From contig DATESZ010000017.1 of the NCBI GenBank assembly GCA_035283845.1, positions 1-20,791 of the forward strand: a stretch of 20,791 bases of DNA, written 5' to 3'. The notes beneath the pieces were generated by a model that made no database searches, was not told the origin of the DNA, and saw only the letters and a list, made by a program, of their open reading frames with translations. Source of the DNA: DATESZ01 sp035283845 (GTDB lineage Bacteria; Desulfobacterota; Syntrophia; Syntrophales; JACQWR01). Positions 1 through 7,181 of the stretch are shown here, piece by piece. The stretch's first letter is position 1. Each line of letters begins with the position of its first letter. A program made the translations under genes and the position numbers.

Positions 1-186
1 CGCCTCCGGGAACAGGTCCAATGGGAACTGACAAAAAATACCAAAACCACCGCAGGTGAACCCTCAACTTCTCGCGGCAATTCAAGCGCCGCACGTGATC
101 AATCGGTCGTCCGCTGCCCCCTGTGTCATGAAGGAAACCTCGTCCTGATCATGACGCTTCCCCGCAGATGGAGGGCGCCGCCATGA
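1..186 (+). pseudogene. C-terminal end of a probable IS91-like transposase (cut by window edge)
   Basis: The frame is open from base 1 to a TGA at 184-186 and gives 61 residues; the start lies outside the window. The tail carries a CPLCHEG zinc-knuckle-like motif (CxxC) followed by a hydrophobic strand and a basic, proline-ending tail (LPRRWRAPP). IS91-type transposases commonly end with a Cys-motif segment and a short basic/proline tail, so this is the best family guess. No catalytic tyrosines or HUH motif fall inside the window. The gene may be intact to the left or only a fragment. It is the only plus-strand coding end at this edge and fits the mobile-element setting. Confidence is limited because only about 60 residues are visible. 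Confidence 0.45.
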
Positions 187-478
187 AATTAATTTGTATG
201 AATCCTTACAAACCGTTGTTTCAATCATGGGATAGCGAAACCATCGGGTTTTTGCTCTCCTACTCCTGCGCTCAAATGGCATATTCTACCTCTGCCTCTC
301 AATCAAATGCCACGATACCCACCCTGATCCGCATCCCATATGACCTTATAATTCCCAATATCTTCGTTTTATTTCTTGATTTCATAGAAAAATTCTCCCA
401 TAGTATCTTTCAAACCAATACCTACGATGATTAAAATTCCAAAGAGGGGCAGCCGCACAAAGAGGGTTTGTTCAACTA
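187..478. other. AT-rich gap with a possible short gene tail on the minus strand
   Basis: No convincing complete gene is present. On the minus strand a frame ending with TAA at 369-371 reads back to about 488 and gives a short peptide with a hydrophobic run (LPLFGILIIVGIGL) ending in FFYEIKK. This could be the C-terminus of a small membrane protein cut off by the repeat region on its right. I do not recognise the family. Plus-strand frames here look like chance ORFs. The stretch may also contain the terminal sequence of the transposase-bearing element to its left. Confidence 0.3.
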
Positions 479-510
479 AGTTTTTACGTCGGCTACGCGC
501 CGTAAAAACT
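479..510. repeat. Inverted repeat, 10-bp arms (AGTTTTTACG / CGTAAAAACT)
   Basis: The arms at 479-488 and 501-510 are perfectly complementary and enclose a 12-base GC-rich loop. The loop contains a further small complement (CGGC/GCCG) that could form an alternative stem. No gene reads through it. It sits at the left border of a cluster of palindromes that ends at the truncated istB, so it may be part of a mobile-element end or recombination site. It does not look like a simple terminator, because both arms are A/T-tailed symmetrically. Confidence 0.6.
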
Positions 511-531
511 TTTATACGAAAGACGTCATTA

Positions 532-621
532 TTATGCGGAGTAGATAGAGTTGCAAGACGATCCTACTTTATTGAAACATCTGCGTTATCGTCGTCTTCT
601 GAGATACTCCTCTCCGCATAA
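532..621. repeat. Long imperfect hairpin with outer TTATGCGGAG/CTCCGCATAA boxes
   Basis: Outer arms of 10 bases (532-541 and 612-621) are perfect complements. Inside them a second pair of boxes, AAGACGA (555-561) and TCGTCTT (592-598), is also complementary, with unmatched bases between. Two nested box pairs with unpaired spacers resemble single-strand recombination sites such as integron attC folds. The canonical attC core GTTRRRY is not present, so that label is not used. A further ACTCCGCATTAA lies just outside at 628-639. Confidence 0.5.
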
Positions 622-638
622 CAATACACTCCGCATTA

Positions 639-670
639 AACATCTTATGCGGTGCACCGCATAAGATGTT
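639..670. repeat. 32-bp perfect palindrome at the istB truncation point
   Basis: Bases 639-670 are a perfect palindrome centred between 654 and 655 (half-site AACATCTTATGCGGTG). It shares its ATGCGG core with the hairpin at 532-621 and with the box at 628-639, giving five copies of the core in about 130 bases in both orientations. Homology of istB ends exactly at its right side, after TTN in the minus-strand reading. This suggests that the palindrome-bearing DNA replaced or joined onto the lost end of the insertion sequence. Confidence 0.75.
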
Positions 671-1288
671 CGTTGTAAGGATTGTTGAACCTTTACAGTA
701 GCGGCCATCGATCACTTTGTGAAAGAGATTGGCGTTTCGTGCGTCATGCTGTTCCAGACGGTCGAAGCCGACTTCGTCAATCAGAAGAATCTCCGGTGTT
801 AGAAAGCGTTTGAGTTTCTGTTCGATGGTGTTGTCTGCAAGAGATGCCAGCAGTTCCCGGAGCATCGTGGTGGCGGTGACATAGCGGCAACGGAAGGTTT
901 TCTGACAACCGATGAGCAGGAGCGCCTTGGCGATATGGCTCTTGCCAGCGCCGGAAGTGCCGGCGATGATGACTCCCTGCTTGCGGCTGGCAAAGTCGAG
1001 CGTGGCCAGTTCCATGATCTGCCTTTTATCGACGCCTTTCTGAAAGACAAAATCAAAATCCGCAAGCAGTTTGCGCTCCGGCAGCTTTGACTCGCGGATG
1101 CGTCGTTCGATCCTTCGTTCGGTGAGCGACCCCACCTCCAGGGCCAGGAGCCGTTCGAGCAACTCGCTCGGGGGCGATGCCTCTTTTACCGCTCGCGAGA
1201 GTTCCTCATCGAGAGCACCCTCCATCCGGTTGAGCTTCAATGTTTTGAGATACGTCCTGATCCTTGTTGTTGAGTTCTGGGTCTTCAT
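671..1288 (-). pseudogene. istB: IstB-like ATPase of IS21 element, C-terminus lost
   Basis: IstB is the AAA+ helper that loads IS21 transposase onto target DNA. The ATG at 1288 follows AGGAGG with 9 bases between. Visible features are the Walker A motif GTSGAGKSH near residue 106, the Walker B-like LLIDEVGF near residue 165, and the NLFHKVIDGRY and GSTILTTN segments typical of IstB. Family homology then stops: the normal end (about 50-60 residues, beginning near the usual region after TTN) is replaced by an unrelated tail read through the palindrome cluster to a stop at 569. About 206 genuine residues remain of an expected 250-260. It lies 61 bases after istA in the same operon. It is probably non-functional. 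Confidence 0.85.
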
Positions 1289-1349
1289 GGGGGGTGTCCT
1301 CCTGGTGGTTGGGGGGAGTAAATAGGACGGAGTAATCCGCAAGTGAGCG

Positions 1350-2638
1350 TTAGTTGATTTTCGGCAGAGCGGCTCGTAATTGTTCTTTCGCCCGCTCATT
1401 ACGGATGACCTCCAGGGTTCTGGGAGTTGCTTTTGTTCCCAGAATCCGCTCCACTGCCTTGCAATCATAGGCGTGATATCGGCAGGCATGACCAAGCGCC
1501 CGGTTGATGTCATCTGTATGATATCGCTCTTTGAGGTGCAGGATATAACGGGCGTGAAAGCCTGGATTCTTTGAATGCGTGAGCTGAAGTCCTTGGAGGA
1601 ATTCGTCGGCATCATCGCCCAACTCGAGAAACTGTTCCCGCACCGGTTCGAGTCCGTAGCGGATCGTCTTCGCCCCGTAGACCGAGGCGCCGGGAAGGGT
1701 AAGCCTCGCTCCGGCCGGCCCTCTTTCATGACGGACGATGAGGTCGAGCTCCGGCGAGTAGATCAGGATCTCATGCTCTGTGGCCTTCATGGTCAGGATG
1801 TCGGCCACATGCTCGTAAGGTACGGGATAGCGGTTGGTTTCGAAGTCGATGTACCCTTCAAGATCGCAGACCCGGAGGGCCACTTCCGCACAGTCATAGG
1901 AATGGAGCGGCAGAGGTGTCAGGGCGGACAGTTCCTGTTCGAAAAAGAGGTCAACGGGCGGCCGTCCGGTTGTATCATGCAGGTGGATATCGCTTTTCTC
2001 ACGCATCCACCAGCGGGCACAGGCCCGGAGATCATCGAGATCCTGGAACTCGCGGCCGCACAGAAGATTCCCCTCCACGTACTGAAACGGGCGCTCGATT
2101 TTCCCTTTCGTTTCAGCCCGGCCACGCCGGCAGATGATCGGACGACAGCGGTAATGGGTGATGAAGGCGGAAAAGGCCGGATTGATTACAGCCCGGCCCG
2201 CTTCCCAGCGCAGGACAACCGTTTTCTCACTGTCGTAGAGACACTGGGCGGGCGTGCCCGTAAAATGCGAGAAGGCATCTTGGTGGCGGCGGATGAGGGT
2301 GAAAAAATCCCGCCTCAGGGCGAAGTCAACAAAATGCCGCCGGGAGAAACCGAGGATGTAGGAGAAACATTGTACGTCGGCTTTGCCGGTTTTAAGGAAC
2401 TTGATGGTGTAAGGGCTCCAGTCCATTTGGCCTTGAAGCCCAGGCTCTGTCTAGAATCCGCAAGGAGAATATCATGCCCCTGATCCCGCAGCTTCTCATG
2501 CTTTCTCAGGATGCGCCGCACCATGTTGCGGCTGACGGCGAAATGTCTGGCAAGCGCCCGGATCGACCAACCATCCTGGGTTTTCATGATAACCAGTTGC
2601 TGCTCGAACTCTTCCCGGTTCTGGATAAAGACGGCCAT
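1350..2638 (-). pseudogene. istA: IS21-family transposase IstA, internal deletion and frameshift
   Basis: IstA is the DDE transposase of IS21 elements. The N-terminal piece starts at ATG 2638 after AGGAGG and shows the helix-turn-helix SIRALARHFAVSRNMVRRIL. After about 60 residues (near 2455) the frame changes. The second piece, reading EPGLQGQMDWSPY to the stop at 1350, contains all three catalytic positions: D in QMDWS, D in YDSEKTVV and E in KGKIERP. The two pieces total about 429 codons where roughly 500 are usual, so about 70-90 codons between HTH and catalytic core have been deleted. The second frame has a TAG at 2451-2453 just upstream, so it cannot be translated from a longer start. 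It is a pseudogene with an intact catalytic half. Confidence 0.85.
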
Positions 2639-2654
2639 GGGTGTTCCTCCTGAT

Positions 2655-3596
2655 TCAACCTGTTGGCGCCGACCCGCCAGATGCCGTACGCAGCTCCTTC
2701 TCCACACAAGCAAGGCTAGTAAGAACTCGGGCACAACCGGCACGCAGCCTCTTTTCCTCGTCTGTCTCAAACTGGCCAAGTTCCGTGCATGAAAACAGGC
2801 ACGCCACCTCTATGCAGACCTTATCCAGGTTGATGAGCCTTTGCTGTATCTGCCTTGCTTTAAAACTGAGACCTTTTTCATCCTGAGGATCGACCAAAGC
2901 TTCTTCATCCGGTGCGATTACCACCTCTCGGGGATTCCGCAAGATGCCATCATGTTCCCATGAGGGGCTGTTTTCAAGGGCGGTCGCAACTTTCCTGGTT
3001 TCCCGCCAAGTGAGACGGTGCTTGCGGATCGATTCAAGCAACAAATCCTGGTTGCAGCGCTGCAACTTTGCCAGTTCCCCCCCCAAACTCGCCGGCAGAA
3101 GCCCAAGACTTATGCTCTCTTGTGCTTCGTCGCTCAACCGCTCGATGAGCGAAATCCGACGACAAACCCAGCTCTTGTGGCGGCCAATGAGAACCCCAAT
3201 CTCTACCTGGCTCAAGCCATCTTCGTGGTAGAGCGAATGCACCACCATCGCCTCCTCCATGCCGGAAATGGCTCTGCCAACCCGATTGAGTTGTAACATT
3301 GCGGCCTTACACGCCCGAAGACTCACATCCAAAGGACGAACGGTAAGTTCGGAAAACCCCAGATGCCGGCCAGCCCTTAACCGCTTGAAACCGTCAAGCA
3401 GTTCATGCTCCCCGGAAACAATCCGACACGTAACCACAGGAGTCAGAGGCCCCTCCCCAAATTTCTCCATGGAGTGCACCATCATCCGCTCCGCCTGCGG
3501 TTCGACTATCCGCAATGACGCAAAACGCTCACCGATTCGCGTGAGCGGAATACTCATGGCCTCCTGTGCGATAAGGTTGTTGCCGGGCGCCGTCAT
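2655..3596 (-). CDS. ParB/KorB-like DNA-binding protein associated with the IS21 element
   Basis: A 313-residue protein. The ATG at 3596 is preferred over an in-frame start at 3632 because AAGGAGG lies 8 bases before it. The N-terminal third resembles the ParB N-domain (IPLTRIGERF...LTPVVTCRI..GEHELLDGFKRLRAGRHLG). The middle holds a helix-turn-helix of the KorB/ParB type (GLSQVEIGVLIGRHKSWVCRRISLI). The C-terminal third is unassigned. True chromosome or plasmid partition ParB would normally sit with parA, which is absent. Here it sits 16 bases before istA, and both start with the same strong ribosome binding site. It therefore probably serves the mobile element, for example binding its terminal repeats or regulating transposition (inference). 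The reading frame is intact, unlike its neighbours. Confidence 0.75.
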   Translation of the reverse strand: MTAPGNNLIAQEAMSIPLTRIGERFASLRIVEPQAERMMVHSMEKFGEGPLTPVVTCRIVSGEHELLDGFKRLRAGRHLGFSELTVRPLDVSLRACKAAMLQLNRVGRAISGMEEAMVVHSLYHEDGLSQVEIGVLIGRHKSWVCRRISLIERLSDEAQESISLGLLPASLGGELAKLQRCNQDLLLESIRKHRLTWRETRKVATALENSPSWEHDGILRNPREVVIAPDEEALVDPQDEKGLSFKARQIQQRLINLDKVCIEVACLFSCTELGQFETDEEKRLRAGCARVLTSLACVEKELRTASGGSAPTG

Positions 3597-3637
3597 AACA
3601 TGATCCTCCTTGTTGCCATTTTGCGCTAACATACCTG

Positions 3638-4114
3638 CTATGGCGGCTTTTGGCTATCGCCTCTTGAAATCGACGACGGGGGGAGTCGCTTCGATTCTCT
3701 TTGCAGTTCAATAAGTTGTGCCTTGATCACCTCTTGAACGCCCCTCATGAGAAGTCGCGCGATATACTCAATGATTATAAGCTGTTTGACCTCTATCACC
3801 TCTTTAATCACTTCTTGAGGCAAGTCCAGAGGGGATGACCGCCGGGGCGGATCATTTATGCGGCATGGTGTGCCAGGAGATGCACTCTGTGCAGGAGGGA
3901 CGCTCCCGAAAGACTCCAGCCTGCCTCTGAGATAAATCTCCTTGAAATAGGCAGGATTCTTCCGGTTCCACTCGGCACATTTCCTGGCATGCCACTTCCG
4001 TTGGCATTCCTTGGCGCCGCAAGTCTGCTGCCGATCTCCAAGACGCGGATTCGGGGCTTCCCACCTGCCGCAGACCCGGCAAGGTCGCTTTTTGTGGCTT
4101 CACTTTTCTTTCAT
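3638..4114 (-). pseudogene. Small Cys-motif (zinc-finger-like) protein of the IS21 element, UGA at codon 5
   Basis: The frame starts at ATG 4114 behind a GGAG ribosome binding site, but codon 5 is TGA (4100-4102). After it the frame stays open to 3638 and would give about 158 residues in total. Just after the stop come PCRVCGRWEAPNPR, then DRQQTCGAKECQRKWHARK: two CxxC/CxxxxC pairs that look like a treble-clef zinc finger. A helical, charged C-terminal half follows. No ATG, GTG or TTG start lies between the TGA and the Cys motifs, so the motif region is untranslatable unless the TGA is read through or is an error. It precedes the ParB-like gene by 41 bases in the same direction. Function unknown; DNA binding is plausible. 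Confidence 0.55.
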
Positions 4115-4189
4115 CGCTTTCTCCGTCCGGTGACTTTAAAGAAAACAATGGCGCATCTCTCTCTGCCAGGAAAGACAAGTTGATGGGTC

Positions 4190-4271
4190 TCTTTAATCGG
4201 TGGGGTAAAATGACAAAGTAACGATCAGGTGGGTCCGTTTATCGGTGCTGGGTGGGTCCATACTTCATCGG
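4190..4271. repeat. Terminal repeats of the IS21-like element (GGTGGGTCC...ATCGG)
   Basis: Two clear imperfect copies, 4228-4245 (GGTGGGTCCGTTTATCGG) and 4251-4271 (GGTGGGTCC with a longer ...TTCATCGG tail), follow a weaker copy around 4190-4207 (TTAATCGG TGGGGT). IS21-family elements carry several short repeats at each end as transposase binding sites, and this cluster lies just upstream of the element's first gene. The matching cluster at the other end is not found because that end is deleted. Confidence 0.55.
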
Positions 4272-4273
4272 CG

Positions 4274-4369
4274 GTAACACCCAGATTGAATAAACTGCTT
4301 GACGGGGCGCTTGCCGAGGCGGCGCGGCTGACCGACGAATATGTAAGCGCTGAGCACATTCTAAATTAA
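4274..4369 (+). pseudogene. Fragment of a Clp N-domain (ClpB/ClpC-like chaperone)
   Basis: A 31-residue stretch ending in a TAA at 4367-4369 reads VTPRLNKLLDGALAEAARLT then DEYVSAEHIL. This matches the second half of a Clp N-terminal repeat, whose signature is PRLn.vL..A..eA..l.DeYVs.EHlLLal. Homology stops right after HIL, where the reverse-transcriptase remnant begins. The left side coincides with the presumed end of the insertion element, so a clp gene or a copied piece of it was probably broken here. No other part of a clp gene is in the window. The assignment rests on a short but characteristic motif. Confidence 0.5.
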
Positions 4370-4766
4370 CCAAAGCTTTACAGTATGCGTTTATTGAGAC
4401 TGTACTCTCAGATTGCCTGTTCACAGTAGTGCCGCTGCCTATATTCGGGGCGTCAAAACACCGCTACTTGTAAATGCCGAGAAACATTCCCGTTATCCAT
4501 ATACTCTTCGTATAGATTTTACTGATTTTTTCCCCTCGATTACACCGAATGACTTAATAGAAATTGTAAGGGATACTGAGAAGTATAAAAATATTACCGG
4601 CGAAGACGAGGAATATATTGCCAATTCTCTTTTTGTCAGGTCACCCAGCGGGCATGTAGGTCTTGCCATAGGCGCCCCTTCGTCTCCTTTAATCAGCAAT
4701 ATAGTGATGTACAGGATAGATGAGGAATTAATAAAACTCGCATCGACTATATCCCCTAATTCCGTT
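4363..4766 (+). pseudogene. Retron-type reverse transcriptase remnant, frameshifted and truncated
   Basis: Two frames make up the fragment. The first (about 4363-4411) reads LTKALQYAFIETVLSD. The second, from about 4413, reads LPVHSSAAAYIRG, then LRIDFTDFFPSI (RT motif with the first catalytic Asp) and GLAIGAPSSPLISNIVMYRIDEE (RT motif 4/B). The pieces are out of register by one base near 4412. The polymerase YxDD motif that should follow is absent: homology ends about 4766 and the sequence passes straight into an OLD nuclease TOPRIM domain in another frame. N-terminal RT sequence before LTKAL is also gone. The VHSSA-x-AY-xxG signature and compact motifs fit retron or related defence RTs more than group II intron RTs. 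Not functional. Confidence 0.75.
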
Positions 4767-4767
4767 T

Positions 4768-5121
4768 TGCCACAATTATACTGTTATTGACTGTGGTTCC
4801 AAAGATACCATGCCGAGCTATTTGCAGCTTCTCAATAGATTCAAAATACCCTATATGGTGGTCTATGACAAAGATCATCAAGTAGGCAAGTCCCTGGATG
4901 CAATAGCATCAGCAGACAAAGCCTCAGCGCGCATCGAAAAATAGATAGACGCTACCTTGGGCAATTCTTTAATATTAAAAAATGATATTGAGGAAGAGAT
5001 TGGCATTACGGATTCATCGAACAAGAACAAGCCATACATGGCTTTGGAACACGTCCAGCAAGAGGGCTTCTCAATGTCGGAGTCACTGAAAAATAAGGTC
5101 CTATCTATATACTCTTCATAA
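4768..5121 (+). pseudogene. OLD-family nuclease, TOPRIM C-terminal remnant with internal stop
   Basis: The frame reads HNYTVIDCGSKDTMPSYLQL, then FKIPYMVVYDKDH, which is the TOPRIM core (strand, D-C-G-S-K, then a D-x-D pair) of OLD-type ATP-dependent nucleases. A TAG at 4942-4944 interrupts it. The same frame then continues for 58 more residues, with IEEEIGI and ALEHVQQEGFSMSESLKNKV as expected for the family, to a TAA at 5119-5121. The ATPase domain is missing and no start codon is associated. The remnant is fused to the reverse-transcriptase remnant at about 4767, implying one deletion that removed the RT catalytic half and the OLD ATPase half. It converges on brxL with 14 bases between. 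Confidence 0.75.
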
Positions 5122-5135
5122 TGGGATAATTTCCA

Positions 5136-7169
5136 TCAATCCACCCCCGACGCCTTAAATACCGCATCAACAGGATCTGAATAGAAACTCGTCTGAAACT
5201 TGGCAAACAGTTCTCCCGGAACACTGGGGATCGCTCCGACGCTGCTCATGGGGATCAGTATGCGCTTGGCCCCGGTGTTAAAGGCGACCTGTAGTGTCTC
5301 TGCGAGGTTCTCCACGGGAATGATGCTGCCGCCCAGGCTCATATCACCAAGCACAACCATCTGGCTCTGGATGGATTTGCCCAGCAAGCCGGAGCAAAGG
5401 ACGATAAAGCCGGGCAAGGTCATGGCCCGCGCTGGTCCCGTGTTGTGAAGCTCCACGACGTGCAGATGATAATCATGGTCGATGGCCTTGGCCGAGGCGC
5501 TGACCCGGGCGACATTAGCCTTGAAGTAATCAAAGGCTACTTTAACCGGTTCTTTCGCAAGCTGCGTAGATCCAACGCCGGATAATGTCATTTTGCCATT
5601 GCCGGAAATGACTTGCAGTTCCAGACGGTACAGTCCCAACATGCCGCCCGATCCCGTGGCAACGGTATGCAGTGTACCCGGTTTCATCGGCCCTTCTGGG
5701 ATCAGGGCGCTGCCCCCCTGTTCAGGCACGCCGACGAACCGCTCCTCCATCGTTTCACTGTCTATATAACTGAAATGGACGTCGTAGAATTCCATGCCGC
5801 CGATCTTTTTCAACTGTTCCTTGACGCGGCGGCGGACCTCCAGGGCATATTGGAGGCATTGCCGGACTGCCTCCTTATCAAATTCCCCATGCGGATACAG
5901 CAGTTTCAAAAGACCGGACACCGTCCTCCTCACGGCAATGGTATCGCGTTGATTGAGGTTGTTTCCGAGTTTGAAGTATTTGTCGATGGCGTCGGAGAAG
6001 TTCCACTTGCGCATTTCCCGGAAATATTCAGCCAGGTAGTCAACAATTAGACCATACTGGTTGGTAAAGAATTCCGGCCGCATCTTGGGGATCTCCCAGC
6101 CGGGTATATAGCCGTGAAACCGGTCAAAGAACGCCGAATCGATGAGAACCTCCGGAAAAGGCGCCAGCAGGTGGCTTGTTTTGACAAGGGTATCGACGGG
6201 CTGATTGATATTGCCGATAAACACCATGGAGGCATTGGCATTGATGGCATCGCGTCCACGGGAGAAGGAGCCGGAGGCCATGAAGTCTTTCATGATCTGG
6301 ACGCCATCCTTGTCTTTAAAAGACATTCCGGCCACCTCGTCGAAGGCCACCACATCCCATACGCCGACCAGTCCCACCTGCCGGGAGCCCATGTTATAGA
6401 AGAGATTGGCGACGGTCGTCTGACCCCCGGAAACCAGAATGCTGTTGGGACTGATTTCTTTATAGATATGGCTTTTGCCCGTGCCGCGAGGGCCCAGTTC
6501 GCAGACGTTATAGTTGTTTTCCACAAAGGGAATCATGCGGGCGATCAGGTGCCACTTGACCCGTTCATCTAACAGGGACGGTTCCATCCCGGTAGAGCGG
6601 ATCAGTACATCCATCCATTGTTCCTGCGTGAAATCCTTCCGCCCCGCGAAGAGGCCTTCCATATCCATGTTGGGCAGTTGGATAGGCTTCAGTTCGGTGA
6701 TAATAAAAGGCGATCCCTTTTGATTTTCCTCATATTGGTAATCCATGGAAACGATGCACCAGATGCCACCGACCAGGAGCTTTTCATACTGTTTGACGGT
6801 TGTGCTCGATACTTCCACCCCTTTCACACCCAGGTTGGAAAGCAGCGCTTCATATACATCACGCTTTTCATTCAGCTTGACCGTTATTTTGTCAATGACC
6901 TTATAGCTGCCCCGCTCGCGGATCTTCGACTTGACCTTTTCCGCTTCATCGGGACGGACGTAATTTTCCGCCAGGATGCGCTTGACGTTTTCCATGCCCT
7001 CCTGGATCACCTGCTCGTCATCGGAGGCGCAATACATCCCCAAGAGATATTCCAGGACATAAATGGGCACATTCGCGCCTTCCTTGACCATCTTGGTGAG
7101 GTCCTTGCGGACGACTTTCCCCGGAAAGGTACGATTCAACAGGGTGTCTAAAGTTATGTTTTCGTCCAT
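5136..7169 (-). CDS. brxL: BREX protein BrxL (AAA+ with Lon-like C-terminal domain)
   Basis: A 677-residue protein, full length for type 1 BREX BrxL. It is required for phage restriction in several BREX systems; the family acts as a ring-forming DNA-binding AAA+ ATPase. An N-terminal region of about 180 residues precedes the Walker A motif GPRGTGKSH near 227 and Walker B VVAFDEVAG near 275. A Lon-protease-like domain spans about 480-677 (GKMTLSG, GDMSLGGSIIPVENLAE, AKRILIP). Aligned by eye with Lon, the catalytic Ser falls on Ala (TGPARA) and the catalytic Lys on Ala (ENLAE), so peptidase activity is doubtful. The ATG follows AAGGCG, 12 bases after the pglZ stop. It is the last gene of the operon. 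Confidence 0.95.
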   Translation of the reverse strand: MDENITLDTLLNRTFPGKVVRKDLTKMVKEGANVPIYVLEYLLGMYCASDDEQVIQEGMENVKRILAENYVRPDEAEKVKSKIRERGSYKVIDKITVKLNEKRDVYEALLSNLGVKGVEVSSTTVKQYEKLLVGGIWCIVSMDYQYEENQKGSPFIITELKPIQLPNMDMEGLFAGRKDFTQEQWMDVLIRSTGMEPSLLDERVKWHLIARMIPFVENNYNVCELGPRGTGKSHIYKEISPNSILVSGGQTTVANLFYNMGSRQVGLVGVWDVVAFDEVAGMSFKDKDGVQIMKDFMASGSFSRGRDAINANASMVFIGNINQPVDTLVKTSHLLAPFPEVLIDSAFFDRFHGYIPGWEIPKMRPEFFTNQYGLIVDYLAEYFREMRKWNFSDAIDKYFKLGNNLNQRDTIAVRRTVSGLLKLLYPHGEFDKEAVRQCLQYALEVRRRVKEQLKKIGGMEFYDVHFSYIDSETMEERFVGVPEQGGSALIPEGPMKPGTLHTVATGSGGMLGLYRLELQVISGNGKMTLSGVGSTQLAKEPVKVAFDYFKANVARVSASAKAIDHDYHLHVVELHNTGPARAMTLPGFIVLCSGLLGKSIQSQMVVLGDMSLGGSIIPVENLAETLQVAFNTGAKRILIPMSSVGAIPSVPGELFAKFQTSFYSDPVDAVFKASGVD

Positions 7170-7181
7170 AATGTCGCCTTT

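Larger units (their letters stand above)
671..4279 (-). mobile_element. Decayed IS21-family insertion element with two extra genes
   Basis: The minus strand carries four genes in one direction with short gaps: a Cys-motif protein, a ParB/KorB-like protein, istA and istB. The last two are the hallmark transposase and ATPase helper of IS21 elements. The parB, istA and istB starts each follow a strong AGGAGG-type ribosome binding site. At the promoter-side end, 4190-4271 holds repeated GGTGGGTCC...ATCGG motifs like the multiple terminal repeats of this family. The sequence reads TGTTACC inward from about 4279, which fits an IS21-type TG end. The other end is missing because istB stops at a palindrome at 670. 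The boundaries are inferred; the exact end would need comparison with intact copies. Confidence 0.65.

Noticed and set aside
532..621. Integron attC site
   Set aside because: The nested boxes look similar, but the required RYYYAAC/GTTRRRY core sites are absent and there is no cassette or integrase.
1575..2483. Plus-strand open frame (302 codons) opposite istA
   Set aside because: It is a shadow of the transposase catalytic domain; the minus strand carries the D, D and E residues in context.
4200..4415. Retron msr-msd non-coding RNA before the reverse transcriptase remnant
   Set aside because: The space before the RT is occupied by insertion-element repeats and a Clp fragment; no paired a1/a2 repeats were found.
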